DNA of 50,939 nucleotides, taken from NCBI GenBank assembly GCA_964463655.1, contig CAYXDG010000017.1:1-50939 (forward strand). Direction: 5' to 3'. The translations under genes were made by a program, and so were the position numbers. The notes beneath the pieces are model-generated. The model saw only the letters and a program-made list of their open reading frames with translations. It had not been told where the DNA came from and did no database searches. Below, piece by piece: positions 32,282 to 41,508 of the stretch. How positions within the stretch are numbered: the first letter of the stretch is position 1; each line of letters opens with the position of its first letter. This stretch comes from Halothece sp964463655 (GTDB lineage Bacteria; Cyanobacteriota; Cyanobacteriia; Cyanobacteriales; Rubidibacteraceae).

Positions 32282-32734
32282 TTACTTATTTAATAAAAGT
32301 TTCCACTTTTCACGATAGGGATGAACTTGCTGCGTTGGTTTTCCCTTTTGCATCAAAGTTCGACCCTCATTTACCCATTGAAAAATTGAGCCTTCTAAAT
32401 TCCATACTTGATTATATCCTAACCGTTGTAGTTGTTCGGCTAGTTTAGACGATCGATAACCCACTGAACAATAAGCGATAATGGGAATATCTGGGTCTAG
32501 TTTTGCTTGGGCTGTCTCTAAGTCTGGAATATGTTGTGCTTTTGGAAGATGACTCATCAAAAACTCTTCTTGGTTTCGAGTATCAATTAATTGTATTTTT
32601 AGCTCACCTTTTTTTAACCAATGGGCTAAGGTTTTTGTATTAATTTGTTTAACAGTTGGAAACTGATTACGAATCTGTCTTTTGAGAAAAAACCAAGCTA
32701 TACTGCGGAAAGGGTTGATTAGGGGTTTCATCAA
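32282..32734 (-). CDS. Rhodanese-like domain protein
   Basis: The 150-aa protein has a short N-terminal region and one rhodanese domain (about 35-140) with LIDTRNQEEFLMSHLPKAQH and the active-site loop YCSVGYRS (C89). Single-domain rhodaneses carry sulfane sulfur or act as persulfide sensors. It is first in the run with the LptF-like, DUF1499 and HEAT genes and 15 bases from the divergent DUF547 gene, so promoters must overlap. Confidence 0.88.
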   Translation of the reverse strand: MMKPLINPFRSIAWFFLKRQIRNQFPTVKQINTKTLAHWLKKGELKIQLIDTRNQEEFLMSHLPKAQHIPDLETAQAKLDPDIPIIAYCSVGYRSSKLAEQLQRLGYNQVWNLEGSIFQWVNEGRTLMQKGKPTQQVHPYREKWKLLLNK

Positions 32735-32749
32735 ATAAGGATTAAGATT

Positions 32750-33439
32750 ATGATTGATTATTCAGTTTGGGATGAACTATTAAAAGAATATGTTAACGAT
32801 GAGGGAAGAGTTGATTACCAACGTTGGCAATTAGAGGCTCAAGAAGATTTAAATCAATGGTTAAATTCTATCTCAAAGTTTCAGCAAAAACAAGTCACTT
32901 CAGAGGAAGGATTAGCTTTACTGATTAATCTTTATAATGCTCTTGTCATTGCTCAAATTTTAAAAAAATATCCAATTAAGTCAATTATTCCGCGTTTTTT
33001 AGGAATCCCTAATTGGATTGTCTTCTTGAGATTTTTTGCCAAACCTGTGCATTATTTGTATAACCAACCCCTTAGTCTCAATGATATTGAGCATAAGATA
33101 TTACGACCAAAATGGCAAGAACCTCGCATTCATTTTGCCTTAGTTTGTGCTGCGATCGGGTGTCCTCTTTTACGAAATGAAGCCTATCAACCCACAGGAA
33201 TTATCGAACAATTAGAAGCCGATGCTAAGGGTTTTATTAATAATCCAGAGAAGGTAAAATATGATCCTGAGTTGAAGGTTCTCAAGTGTAGTAAAATTTT
33301 TAAGTGGTACGAGAAAGACTTTCTCCTCCTTGCTTCCTCTGTTCCCAATTATATCAATCAATATCTCTCAACTCCGATTGAAGAGCCTGTTTCCATTCAA
33401 TATCTTCCCTATAATTGGGATTTAAATCGGGTCTGTTGA
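32750..33439 (+). CDS. DUF547 family protein
   Basis: The 229-aa protein shows the DUF547 pattern: a WDELLKEYVNDEGRVDYQRW start, the LLINLYNALVIAQILKKYPI block near residue 65, and SLNDIEHKILRPKWQEPRIH followed by FALVCAAIGCPLL near residue 125. DUF547 is widespread and resembles a papain-like fold in some reports, but its role is unknown. No signal peptide is seen. Confidence 0.85.
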   Translation: MIDYSVWDELLKEYVNDEGRVDYQRWQLEAQEDLNQWLNSISKFQQKQVTSEEGLALLINLYNALVIAQILKKYPIKSIIPRFLGIPNWIVFLRFFAKPVHYLYNQPLSLNDIEHKILRPKWQEPRIHFALVCAAIGCPLLRNEAYQPTGIIEQLEADAKGFINNPEKVKYDPELKVLKCSKIFKWYEKDFLLLASSVPNYINQYLSTPIEEPVSIQYLPYNWDLNRVC

Positions 33440-33506
33440 AAAAGTTTATGAATCGGTTATTAGTTATTCGGGATACATCTTCCCAATAGGAGAGTTAATT
33501 GATGAT

Positions 33507-33523
33507 GGTGGGCAATGCTCACC
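33507..33523. terminator. GGTGGGC-AAT-GCTCACC hairpin
   Basis: This is the third copy of the dispersed hairpin, with one G:T wobble in the 7-bp stem. It lies between the converging DUF547 and dnaJ-type genes and reads ...CCTATTTC after it. It may end transcripts from one or both sides. Confidence 0.45.
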
Positions 33524-34510
33524 CTATTTCAAAAGAGAATCGCGCGGATCAAAGGATTGAATTTCTTGCAATTTTTTATACAGTTCTTTTTCTTCTTCTG
33601 TGGGTTCTGGCGGAACGACGATTTGAATCTCTACTAACTGATCCCCTCGTTCCCCTTCTACAGGATAGCCTTTATTGGCAAGGCGCAACCGTTGACCTGA
33701 TTTGACTCCCGCAGGAACAAACATTTCCACTAAGCCATCAAGAGTGGGAACTTTAATGGCACTGCCAAACAGCGCTTCGCTAGGAGTCACAGGAAGGCGA
33801 CAGAAGACCTCTTTTCCTTGCACTCTAAAGAAACAATGGGGCGCGATCGCGATCGTTAGATATAAATCACCCCCAGCAATGCCTTGTCCTCGCAACCGCA
33901 TCTGTTGACCATCAATCATAGCAGGTGGCATATCAATTTCTAGGGAGCGCCCATCTTCAAGGCGAATGCGTTCTTTTCCTCCGCGATAGGCTTTTTCAAG
34001 GGGAAGTTTTAATCTCGCTTCCACATCGCGAGGACGTTCTTTTTGGACAAAGGTGGGGTCACTTTGGACTTTATAGGCAGTTTTGCGAGTGCCTGGACGG
34101 TAAGCGCTGCTGTCATCCCAAGCGACGCGACGGGAGGTTTGTGTTGCCGTTTTACTCTCTCGGCGCTGGGTTTTCTTTCTGGTGGTTTGTTGGGCATAGC
34201 GATCGACCCCCCTCCCATTTTGACTAGAAGTAGCACTGCTGCGCCGACTTTTATCTGTCCCCACGTTGGGACGACGACTTTTCCCGCTTTTTGAGTTGAT
34301 TAATTGATCATGTTTTTCTCTCTGCTCAGGGTCACAAAGGACATCATAGGCTTCTACAAGGTCTTTAAAGGTTTCTTCGGCTTGTTTATCCCCTGGATTA
34401 AGGTCTGGATGGTATCTGCGGGCGAGACGACGATAAGCTCGCTTAATTTCTTCCACTGTTGCATCAGGGGAAACGTCTAAAATTTCGTAGTAGTTGGGAA
34501 AATTTTTCAT
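33524..34510 (-). CDS. dnaJ: DnaJ-type co-chaperone (type II)
   Basis: The 328-aa protein has an N-terminal J domain (NYYEILDVSPDATVEEIKRA) with the HPD motif at residues 34-36. A basic Ser/Arg/Thr-rich linker (about 75-150) replaces the usual Gly/Phe region. The peptide-binding C-terminal domains (about 155-320) have no CxxCxGxG zinc repeats, so it is a type II (CbpA-like) J protein. It follows dnaK by 25 bases and is presumably its dedicated partner. Confidence 0.92.
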   Translation of the reverse strand: MKNFPNYYEILDVSPDATVEEIKRAYRRLARRYHPDLNPGDKQAEETFKDLVEAYDVLCDPEQREKHDQLINSKSGKSRRPNVGTDKSRRSSATSSQNGRGVDRYAQQTTRKKTQRRESKTATQTSRRVAWDDSSAYRPGTRKTAYKVQSDPTFVQKERPRDVEARLKLPLEKAYRGGKERIRLEDGRSLEIDMPPAMIDGQQMRLRGQGIAGGDLYLTIAIAPHCFFRVQGKEVFCRLPVTPSEALFGSAIKVPTLDGLVEMFVPAGVKSGQRLRLANKGYPVEGERGDQLVEIQIVVPPEPTEEEKELYKKLQEIQSFDPRDSLLK

Positions 34511-34535
34511 AGGTTAGACCAGCGACCTGCTGAGT

Positions 34536-36587
34536 TTAGAACCAGTCGTCATCTTCTTCGTCCCAATCGTTTTCGTATTCGTAAGGAGGACGGCGAGAGG
34601 GACGACGGGGGGGACGAGGGGGGTCATCCTCATAATAATCTTGTTCGTAACGAGGACGAGGACGAGGACGAGAGTTATTTACTTCTCGTCGATAGGGGGG
34701 GATGCGTTCATCTTCATCGTCTCCTAGGAAGGTGCGTTTAATCGAGCCAAATAAATCGTCACCTTCGTCTTCATATTGTAAACGAACTTCTCGGTTTAAC
34801 TCGTAGAGGGCATCTTGTAAATCTGCTTGAGCGCGATCGATGCTCCTTTCGTCATCTCTAGCTAGTGCTTCCCGTAACTCTTCGATGAGGGCTTCAATCC
34901 GACGACGATAGTAACTAGCAAATTGTGTGCCAAAATCAAGGGCGACTTCTTTTAACCGTCGTTGGGAACTATCGGCTAAGGCTTCGGCGCGGTTGCGTTT
35001 TTCCACACGCTCTCGGCGTTCTTGGTCAATACGGCTGTTTTCTTCTGCTTCCTTAATCATGCGATTAATTTCCCCTTCGGAGAGGGTAGAAGCGCCTTGA
35101 ATGGTGACACTTTGTTCTCGTCCTGTGGTTTTGTCCATTGCAGTGACATTCAAAATGCCATTAGCATCTAAATCAAGGGAAACAAGAACTTGGGGAACGC
35201 CTCTCGGTGCTGGGGGAATCCCTGTTAGCTTAAACCGTCCGAGGGATTTATTTTCTTCTGCCATTTCCCGTTCCCCTTGTAAGACGTGAACTTCCACCAT
35301 TGTCTGATTATTTTCGCTGGTGGAAAAGACATCTGAGCGTCTGACAGGGATTGTCGTGTTACGAGGGATTAATTTCTTCATCACCCCGCCAATGGTTTCA
35401 ATCCCGAAAGATAGGGGACTGACATCAAGGAGGAGAACATCTTTCACTTCTCCGGCTAAGATTCCCGCTTGTACCGCAGCGCCCACCGCCACCACTTCAT
35501 CAGGGTTAACATTTTGATTGGGTTCACGTCCGATGAGTTCCCGCACCATCTCTTGTACCATTGGGATGCGGGTGGAACCCCCCACTAAAACCACTTCATC
35601 AATATCGTCAGGACGAAACCCTGCATCTTTGAACGCTCGTTTCAGGGGACGACGCAAGCGCTGCATTAAATCCCCACATAGCCCTTCAAACTGCGATCGC
35701 GTCAGTTGGGTTTCTATGTGTTTCGGTCCTGTTTCACTAGCCGTAATAAAGGGAAGATTGATCTCGGTTGTTCCCACTCCAGACAGTTCAATTTTTGCCT
35801 TTTCTGCTGCTTCTGAGAGGCGTTGGAGTGCTTGGCGATCGCGTCTGAGATCGATTCCTTCGGTTTCTAGAAATTGTTCGGCTAACCAGTTAACAATCTT
35901 CTCATCAAAATCGTTTCCCCCAAGCTGAGTATCGCCGCTTGTGGCTTTCACTTCAAACACCCCATCCCCAACTTCGAGAATGGAAACATCAAATGTCCCA
36001 CCGCCCAAATCAAAGACTAACACTAAGCTGTCTTCTTCTTGATCCAATCCGTAGGCTAACGCTGCTGCGGTGGGTTCATTGAGAATGCGTAACACATCCA
36101 ACCCTGCAATCCGTCCCGCATCCCGTGTTGCTTGCCGTTGAGAATCGTTAAAATACGCAGGAACTGTGATGACTGCTTCCGTGACCGGTTCTCCCAGATA
36201 GCGACTCGCATCTTGGACTAACTTCTGGAGAATCCGCGCTGAGATTTCTTCGGGGGCGAATTCTTTTTTCAAACGGGGACAGCGTAGCTTCACATTTCCC
36301 TCGTCATCCCGACGAATGGTGTAGGGGACTCGTTTACTTGCTGGGCTTAATTCGGCGTATTTGCGCCCGATAAAGCGTTTGACCCCAAAAAAGGTATTTT
36401 GCGGGTTTAACACGGCTTGTCTCCGCGCTAATTGACCCACCAGCAATTCTCCATCTTTATTGAAGCTGACCACAGAGGGGGTTGTTCGAGTTCCTTCCGC
36501 GTTGGCGATAACCAAGGGTTTCCCCCCCTCAGTGATTGACACGACTGAGTTGGTCGTTCCTAAGTCAATTCCGACAACTCTCCCCAT
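34536..36587 (-). CDS. dnaK: Hsp70 chaperone DnaK
   Basis: The 683-aa chaperone has the ATPase domain (MGRVVGIDLGTTNSVVS, AYFNDSQRQATRDAGRIAGL, LVFDLGGGTFDVS, EVVLVGGSTRIPMV) and the substrate domain (RDNTTIPV-like RNTTIPVRRSDVF). The C-terminal tail (about 620-683) is unusual: runs of Arg-Pro, then Tyr/Pro/Asp-rich sequence ending DDWF instead of the EEVD-like end. Divergent tails and a linked J-protein gene recall DnaK3 of cyanobacteria, which associates with thylakoids, but paralogue assignment needs a tree. AAAAGGAG lies just before the ATG. Confidence 0.95.
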   Translation of the reverse strand: MGRVVGIDLGTTNSVVSITEGGKPLVIANAEGTRTTPSVVSFNKDGELLVGQLARRQAVLNPQNTFFGVKRFIGRKYAELSPASKRVPYTIRRDDEGNVKLRCPRLKKEFAPEEISARILQKLVQDASRYLGEPVTEAVITVPAYFNDSQRQATRDAGRIAGLDVLRILNEPTAAALAYGLDQEEDSLVLVFDLGGGTFDVSILEVGDGVFEVKATSGDTQLGGNDFDEKIVNWLAEQFLETEGIDLRRDRQALQRLSEAAEKAKIELSGVGTTEINLPFITASETGPKHIETQLTRSQFEGLCGDLMQRLRRPLKRAFKDAGFRPDDIDEVVLVGGSTRIPMVQEMVRELIGREPNQNVNPDEVVAVGAAVQAGILAGEVKDVLLLDVSPLSFGIETIGGVMKKLIPRNTTIPVRRSDVFSTSENNQTMVEVHVLQGEREMAEENKSLGRFKLTGIPPAPRGVPQVLVSLDLDANGILNVTAMDKTTGREQSVTIQGASTLSEGEINRMIKEAEENSRIDQERRERVEKRNRAEALADSSQRRLKEVALDFGTQFASYYRRRIEALIEELREALARDDERSIDRAQADLQDALYELNREVRLQYEDEGDDLFGSIKRTFLGDDEDERIPPYRREVNNSRPRPRPRYEQDYYEDDPPRPPRRPSRRPPYEYENDWDEEDDDWF

Positions 36588-36682
36588 GAGACTCCTTTTC
36601 GGGCTTCCCCCGCTCGACTATCTGCGTTAATTTAGCTTTAAATATTGTATCGAATTGTTGATCGTTTCCTGCTCTTATCGCT

Positions 36683-37648
36683 TTAGCGTTCGATTTGGGC
36701 GAAAATTTCATCTAAGATGGCTTGAGCGCCTTTTTGTCTTAGTAATTGCCCTAAATCATAGCCAATTTGGTCGGTTTTGCTGCGATCGCCTGTTACAGTG
36801 TCTTTGAGCAACTGCTGACCATCGAGACTGGCGACCATTCCCACTAAGGTTAACTGATTTCCTGCAATGGCACTATTGACCCCAATGGGAACTTGGCAAC
36901 CCCCTTCTAACTCTCGTAAAAAGGCTCGTTCGGCAAGGGTACGATCGCGAGTTTCTGCATCTTCGATCGCGCTCAACAAGTCTAAAATCGCAGTATCCCC
37001 TTTCCGACATTCTATTCCCAATGCTCCTTGTCCCACTGCGTGGAGGGAAATTTCACTGGGAATTGCTTGGGAAACGCGATCGCCCAGGCCTAAGCGCTGT
37101 AACCCTGCTACGGCTAAGACTAACGCATCATATTCCCCAGCGTCCAATTTTTTCAAGCGGGTATTGAGATTTCCGCGCACATCTTTAAATTCCAAGTCTG
37201 GATAATGATAGCGCAATTGAGCTAAACGACGGAGAGAAGATGTTCCCACCACAGCACCTTTAGGGAGGGTTTGGATCGTATAACCTTGATATTTTTCATT
37301 TAACACTAGGGCATCGGCGGGGTTTTCCCGATTGGTGACACAGCCTAGCATTAATCCTTCTGGCAATTTTGTGGGTAAATCTTTGAGAGAATGAACCGCT
37401 AAATCCACTTCTTCCTTGAGCAATCCTAACTCTAATTCTTTGGTAAATAGACCTTTATCGCCAATTTTTGACAACGCCACATCGAGAATTTTATCTCCTT
37501 GGGTACTCATCGCTTCAATTTCAAATTCGTAATCTGGGAAATATTTTTGTAGTTCATCCCGTACCCAATGGGTTTGTACCATTGCTAAATTGCTTTTGCG
37601 CGTGCCGATGCGAACAATTTTGCTGCCAGAAGAAGTGGTTGTTGTCAT
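36683..37648 (-). CDS. hemC: Hydroxymethylbilane synthase (porphobilinogen deaminase)
   Basis: HemC links four porphobilinogen units into hydroxymethylbilane, an early step to haem, chlorophyll and phycobilins. The 321-aa protein has RIGTRKSNLAMVQTHWV, the catalytic Asp in AVHSLKDLPT (D90), GTSSLRR near residue 136, and C251 in LEGGCQVPIG, which carries the dipyrromethane cofactor. Length is normal. Confidence 0.98.
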   Translation of the reverse strand: MTTTTSSGSKIVRIGTRKSNLAMVQTHWVRDELQKYFPDYEFEIEAMSTQGDKILDVALSKIGDKGLFTKELELGLLKEEVDLAVHSLKDLPTKLPEGLMLGCVTNRENPADALVLNEKYQGYTIQTLPKGAVVGTSSLRRLAQLRYHYPDLEFKDVRGNLNTRLKKLDAGEYDALVLAVAGLQRLGLGDRVSQAIPSEISLHAVGQGALGIECRKGDTAILDLLSAIEDAETRDRTLAERAFLRELEGGCQVPIGVNSAIAGNQLTLVGMVASLDGQQLLKDTVTGDRSKTDQIGYDLGQLLRQKGAQAILDEIFAQIER

Positions 37649-37742
37649 TTTACACTTAACTTAGTTTAATCTACCTGATCCTGCTGATCCTGAATCCACA
37701 GCCAAATAACGATTATATCATTATTTGTTCTTTGGTCACTGG

Positions 37743-37764
37743 GAGACGTTCCATGGAACGTCTC
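37743..37764. repeat. Perfect 22-bp palindrome
   Basis: GAGACGTTCCA is followed directly by its reverse complement TGGAACGTCTC. It is flanked by two copies of TTGGTCACTG (37731-37740 and 37774-37783), so the palindrome looks like an insertion or duplication inside a heptamer-type repeat. It lies in the 136-base gap before hemC and after the phosphoesterase start. I recall similar palindromes as dispersed elements in other cyanobacteria. Confidence 0.6.
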
Positions 37765-37784
37765 TACATACATTGGTCACTGTT

Positions 37785-38582
37785 TTAATACCCCTGTGCG
37801 GCCAAATCCAAACCGTAGCTAAAGGCGACTCGTTGCACTTCTGTTTCGTAGCTACCGTCTGGATAAAGCCATAATAACCGAAATCCAGGTGAGGCTTCAT
37901 CAAGACTAAAGGTGGCAGATTCAGGTTTAAACTGGATGCAACTAGAAGGACTCCCTAAATATTTTACCCCAGCGCGATCGCGATCAATTTCTTGGTGAAT
38001 ATGACCAAACAAAACCAGTCGCACTTGGGGATAGCCGTCTAAAATCTGAAAGAGGGCTTCTGGGTTTTGCAAACGACTTTTATCAAGCCAATGGGAGTTA
38101 ACCGCAAACGGGGGATGATGAAGCGCAATTAAGGTGGGAAAATTCCCTGCTTTTTTCAGTTCTGTGTCTAACCAACTTAAGGTTTCTACACTTAAATGAC
38201 CATAGACTCGTCCAGGCACTGCCGAATTTAGTAAGATGAAATGCCAACCCCCACATTGAAACGATTTGTCTCCGTAGATGGGAGGAATCGCCAATGCTTT
38301 TTCCATAAAACTCATATTATCATGATTGCCTGGAATCCAGTAGGCGGGAAGATTGAGCCGAGTCAATTTTTCATGGAGACGTTGGTAAGACACATAAGTT
38401 TCATCTTGAGAAAGGTCTCCCGTTAATAATACGCGATCGGGTTGAGGGATTAAATTCTTGATTTTCTCGATAACTGCTTGCAGTGAGAGGTCTGTTGGTA
38501 AACCCAGTAATTTTCCCTCCGCTGAGGCTAACAAATGAGTGTCAGTGATCTGAGCCAAAAAAAGGGGGGCGACTTTCATCAT
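37785..38582 (-). CDS. Metallophosphoesterase, CpdA-like
   Basis: The 265-aa protein has the five calcineurin-type metal motifs: AQITDTHLL near residue 12, LTGDLSQDETY, WIPGNHDN, ALHHPPF and LFGHIHQE. This set and the length match 3',5'-cyclic AMP phosphodiesterase CpdA, so cyclic-nucleotide hydrolysis is likely but not proven. Met2 (38579) may be the true start. A short convergent repeat-rich gap separates it from hemC. Confidence 0.85.
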   Translation of the reverse strand: MMKVAPLFLAQITDTHLLASAEGKLLGLPTDLSLQAVIEKIKNLIPQPDRVLLTGDLSQDETYVSYQRLHEKLTRLNLPAYWIPGNHDNMSFMEKALAIPPIYGDKSFQCGGWHFILLNSAVPGRVYGHLSVETLSWLDTELKKAGNFPTLIALHHPPFAVNSHWLDKSRLQNPEALFQILDGYPQVRLVLFGHIHQEIDRDRAGVKYLGSPSSCIQFKPESATFSLDEASPGFRLLWLYPDGSYETEVQRVAFSYGLDLAAQGY

Positions 38583-38969
38583 AGATTTTTTTATGCCAGT
38601 TTTTATTTTTCTGTTTCTTCTATTTTTAGACTTAAATCTTGATCAATGTCACGATTTTTATCTAAAACAGACAAGGATTAAGTGTTATGATTGAGCGAGT
38701 TTTAGGGGTTATCATAAATATTCCCATTTCAGACAATAGAGAAGACACTTTCTCTGATCTGGTTGGGCTATAATCCTAAAAATCTTTCCCGTTTAGAGCA
38801 ATCAAAAATGATTGGTCAGCATTATCAGTTTAACCTGAAGTTTCTACGGATTGCTTTGCGTGAAGTTATTAATTTTTAGCTAATTAGATCACGATCAAAG
38901 GATCGCCTCAGCGAAGAATGCGACCCTTCTCAATTTCACAAAAAGGAAGATTTTCGGGTTCAGAAACTC
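38583..38969. other. Intergenic region with a possible gene remnant
   Basis: Between the phosphoesterase and argD lies a 387-base gap. On the plus strand 38718-38879 is open for 53 codons and reads like protein (IWLGYNPKNLSRLEQSKMIG, later FNLKFLRIALREVINF, then TAG), but it has no clear start. It may be the end of a decayed gene, perhaps a transposase, which I cannot identify. The rest shows nothing I can name. Confidence 0.35.
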
Positions 38970-40223
38970 CTAAGAAAGTAAAGATTTCATCACGCTTTTT
39001 AAGGTTTCCATCCCTTCTTCGACTTCTGTTTCCGAGATAATTAGAGGAGGAACAAAGCGCAAAACTTTTGGCCCTGCTGGTGCGAGCAGTAACCCTTCTT
39101 TGCTGGCTGCTTTCACAATTTCTATTGAGTTTAAATCCTGCTGAGGATGAATCTGCAACCCATTAATCAGTCCCCATCCCCGAACTTCTGTGAACGTTTC
39201 TGGATAGTTTAACGCGATCGCCCGTAAATGTTTTCGCAATTGTTCACCACGAGCAACAACATTTGATAAAATCCCTTCTTTTTCTAGGGTTTCCAAAACT
39301 TTTAAAGCAACATGACAAACGAACGGATTCCCCCCAAAGGTACTGGCATGATCGCCAGGGGTAAAAACTTGACAAAATTCTTTACATAACATCGCACCGA
39401 TGGGGATGCCACCGGCTAATCCTTTGGCGCTGGTGAAAATATCGGGTTCAACGCCAACATTTTCATAACCCCAATATTTCCCACTGCGTCCAACTCCGAC
39501 TTGTACTTCATCAAAAATGAGCAAGATTCTATGTTGGTCACAGAGTCTTCTTAAACGCAGGAAATAGTCTAAGTTCCCGGGACGGACTCCCCCTTCTCCT
39601 TGTAGCGGTTCAATGAGGATCGCGGCAACCCCCTGATTTCCTTTGGAGTATTGCGCGATCGCTTCTTCCACTGCTTTAATATCATTGTAGGGAATGTAAG
39701 CAAAGCCAGGCACAAGGGGATCAAAGTGCTGCTGATATTTGGGTTGTCCAGTGGCAGTAATCGTGGCAAGGGTGCGACCGTGGAAGCTGGCATGGGCAGT
39801 GAGAATCACAGGATTGTCAATGTGACGGACGGTGTGGGCATACTTGCGGGCGAGTTTAATCGCTGCTTCATTGGCTTCTGCGCCAGAATTGCAGAAGAAA
39901 ACACAGTCAGCACAGGAATGCTCCACCAACCATTGCGCTAATGCTCCCTGTTCTGGGATATAGTACAAATTAGACACATGATGGAGCTTTTGAATTTGTT
40001 CCGTTACGGCTTGAATCAGGACAGGATGAGCATGACCGAGGGTGCAAGTGGCAATTCCTGCAACAAAGTCTAAATAACTGTTTCCGTCGGTATCCCAAAG
40101 GCGACAGCCTTCCCCTTTTTCCAGAGCGATGGGAAAGCGTCCATAGGTCTGCATAACAGATTGATCGAATTGTTGCGGATTAAACTTAGTTTGTTCTTGT
40201 TTGAGGAGAATTTCTGAAGTCAT
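38970..40223 (-). CDS. argD: Acetylornithine aminotransferase
   Basis: This PLP enzyme of arginine synthesis has 417 aa. It shows DTDGNSYLDFVAGIATCTLG, the FFCNSGAEANEAAIKLARKY block, D238 in IFDEVQVGVGRSG, and the Schiff-base lysine K267 in TSAKGLAGG. Related succinylornithine or GABA aminotransferases share these motifs, but the sequence as a whole fits ArgD of cyanobacteria. A heptamer array (40231-40262) lies just before the start. Confidence 0.93.
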   Translation of the reverse strand: MTSEILLKQEQTKFNPQQFDQSVMQTYGRFPIALEKGEGCRLWDTDGNSYLDFVAGIATCTLGHAHPVLIQAVTEQIQKLHHVSNLYYIPEQGALAQWLVEHSCADCVFFCNSGAEANEAAIKLARKYAHTVRHIDNPVILTAHASFHGRTLATITATGQPKYQQHFDPLVPGFAYIPYNDIKAVEEAIAQYSKGNQGVAAILIEPLQGEGGVRPGNLDYFLRLRRLCDQHRILLIFDEVQVGVGRSGKYWGYENVGVEPDIFTSAKGLAGGIPIGAMLCKEFCQVFTPGDHASTFGGNPFVCHVALKVLETLEKEGILSNVVARGEQLRKHLRAIALNYPETFTEVRGWGLINGLQIHPQQDLNSIEIVKAASKEGLLLAPAGPKVLRFVPPLIISETEVEEGMETLKSVMKSLLS

Positions 40224-40230
40224 TTATTTT

Positions 40231-40262
40231 GTTTGTTATTTGTTATTTGTTATTTGTTCTTC
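40231..40262. repeat. Heptamer array before argD
   Basis: GTTATTT occurs three times in phase (from 40235), followed by GTTCTTC. The array ends about 8 bases before the argD start codon on the other strand, so it would be part of the argD promoter or 5' leader. Confidence 0.75.
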
Positions 40263-40434
40263 GGGATAAGCTCATGTGCATTAAATTGGGATGATTCAGC
40301 GACCAAGATGGTCGGCACTGCAATGGTTTTGTAATTCCTGATGTCTTGATTGAAATGCGTAACAGCTTACAACCTGTGGCAGTTAACAAGGAACTATGAA
40401 CCAATAGACTAATGACCCATTATAAATTAACCAA

Positions 40435-41508
40435 ATGTACTCACCTAAGCGCAATTACCGACGACTCCGACAAGAATTAGTTGGGGGAGGACTGACTTTA
40501 GCAGGGATTTTTGTATTGGGAACGGCTTGGTATCGCTTTGTTGAGCAGTGGAGTTGGTCAGAAGCTGCGTATATGACGGTGATTACCCTTTCTACGGTGG
40601 GGTTTTCGGAAGTACGTCCTTTACGGCAGCGATCGCAGTTGTTTACTATTGGATTAATTGCTGCGGGATTGATCACCATTGGTTATATCGTTAACCGCTT
40701 TACAGAAGCCATTATTCAAGGGTATTTTCAAAGAGGCATTCAACTGAGGCAAAGAAAACGCTTGATTGATCTACTAACTTCTCACTATATTGTTTGTGGT
40801 TTTGGGCGCATGGGAAAGCAAATTTGCCGTGAATTTCAGTCTGAGTTGATTCCCTTTGTGGTCATTGATAGCTCTCCCGAACGTGCAGAAATAGCCCGTA
40901 ATGAGAATTATTTAGTAGTAGAAGGAGATGCGACCTTAGACGAAACCTTAATCGAGGTCAAAATTCAGGATGCGGTTTGCTTGGTGGCAGCGTTATCTAC
41001 TGATGCAGAAAATCTCTATATTATTTTATCAGCAAAGACTCTCAATCCCAATGTTCGGGCGATCGCGAGAGCCAATACGGAAGAAGCTGTTCAAAAGTTA
41101 CAACGGGCTGGTGCTGATGCGGTGGTTTCTCCTCATATCACTGGCGCAAGACGATTAGCTGCTGCTGCTTTGCGTCCGCAAGTCATGGACTTTGTTGATG
41201 GCATCTTAGCAGGAAGTGAAGGCTCATTTTACATTGAAGAAGTGCTTCTTGATCCTGAAAGTTGTCCTCATGTGGGAGAAACCCTGAGTCAAGCGCAATT
41301 GAGAGAAAAATCGGGGGCGTTGGTGGTGGCAATTCGACGACCCGACGGGACATTGATTGGTGGCCCCACTGCTGATGAAATTTTAGAAGCGGGAGACTTG
41401 CTGTTTTGTATGGGGACAGCTGACCAATTACGCAAAATTAATCGGATTTTAGACCCAAATCGGGGGGCTTCACCACGCACCCCCAAGGAGAAGTTAGAAA
41501 GTGACTAA
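40435..41508 (+). CDS. Two-TM potassium channel with RCK (TrkA) domains
   Basis: The 357-aa protein has two membrane helices (about 17-35 and 68-88) around a pore loop with the filter TVGFSE (54-59), where canonical channels have TVGYGD. It then has a TrkA-N domain with the nucleotide-binding GFGRMG (122-127), an acidic VEGDATLDE strand, and a TrkA-C domain (about 262-345). It is a soluble-gated tetrameric K+ channel of the MthK/Kch type. Its stop overlaps that of a convergent 49-aa gene by 4 bases. Confidence 0.9.
   Translation: MYSPKRNYRRLRQELVGGGLTLAGIFVLGTAWYRFVEQWSWSEAAYMTVITLSTVGFSEVRPLRQRSQLFTIGLIAAGLITIGYIVNRFTEAIIQGYFQRGIQLRQRKRLIDLLTSHYIVCGFGRMGKQICREFQSELIPFVVIDSSPERAEIARNENYLVVEGDATLDETLIEVKIQDAVCLVAALSTDAENLYIILSAKTLNPNVRAIARANTEEAVQKLQRAGADAVVSPHITGARRLAAAALRPQVMDFVDGILAGSEGSFYIEEVLLDPESCPHVGETLSQAQLREKSGALVVAIRRPDGTLIGGPTADEILEAGDLLFCMGTADQLRKINRILDPNRGASPRTPKEKLESD

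Noticed and set aside
35518..35928. 136-codon plus-strand frame inside dnaK
   Set aside because: It is antisense to the conserved ATPase domain. The frame is open because of dnaK codon bias.
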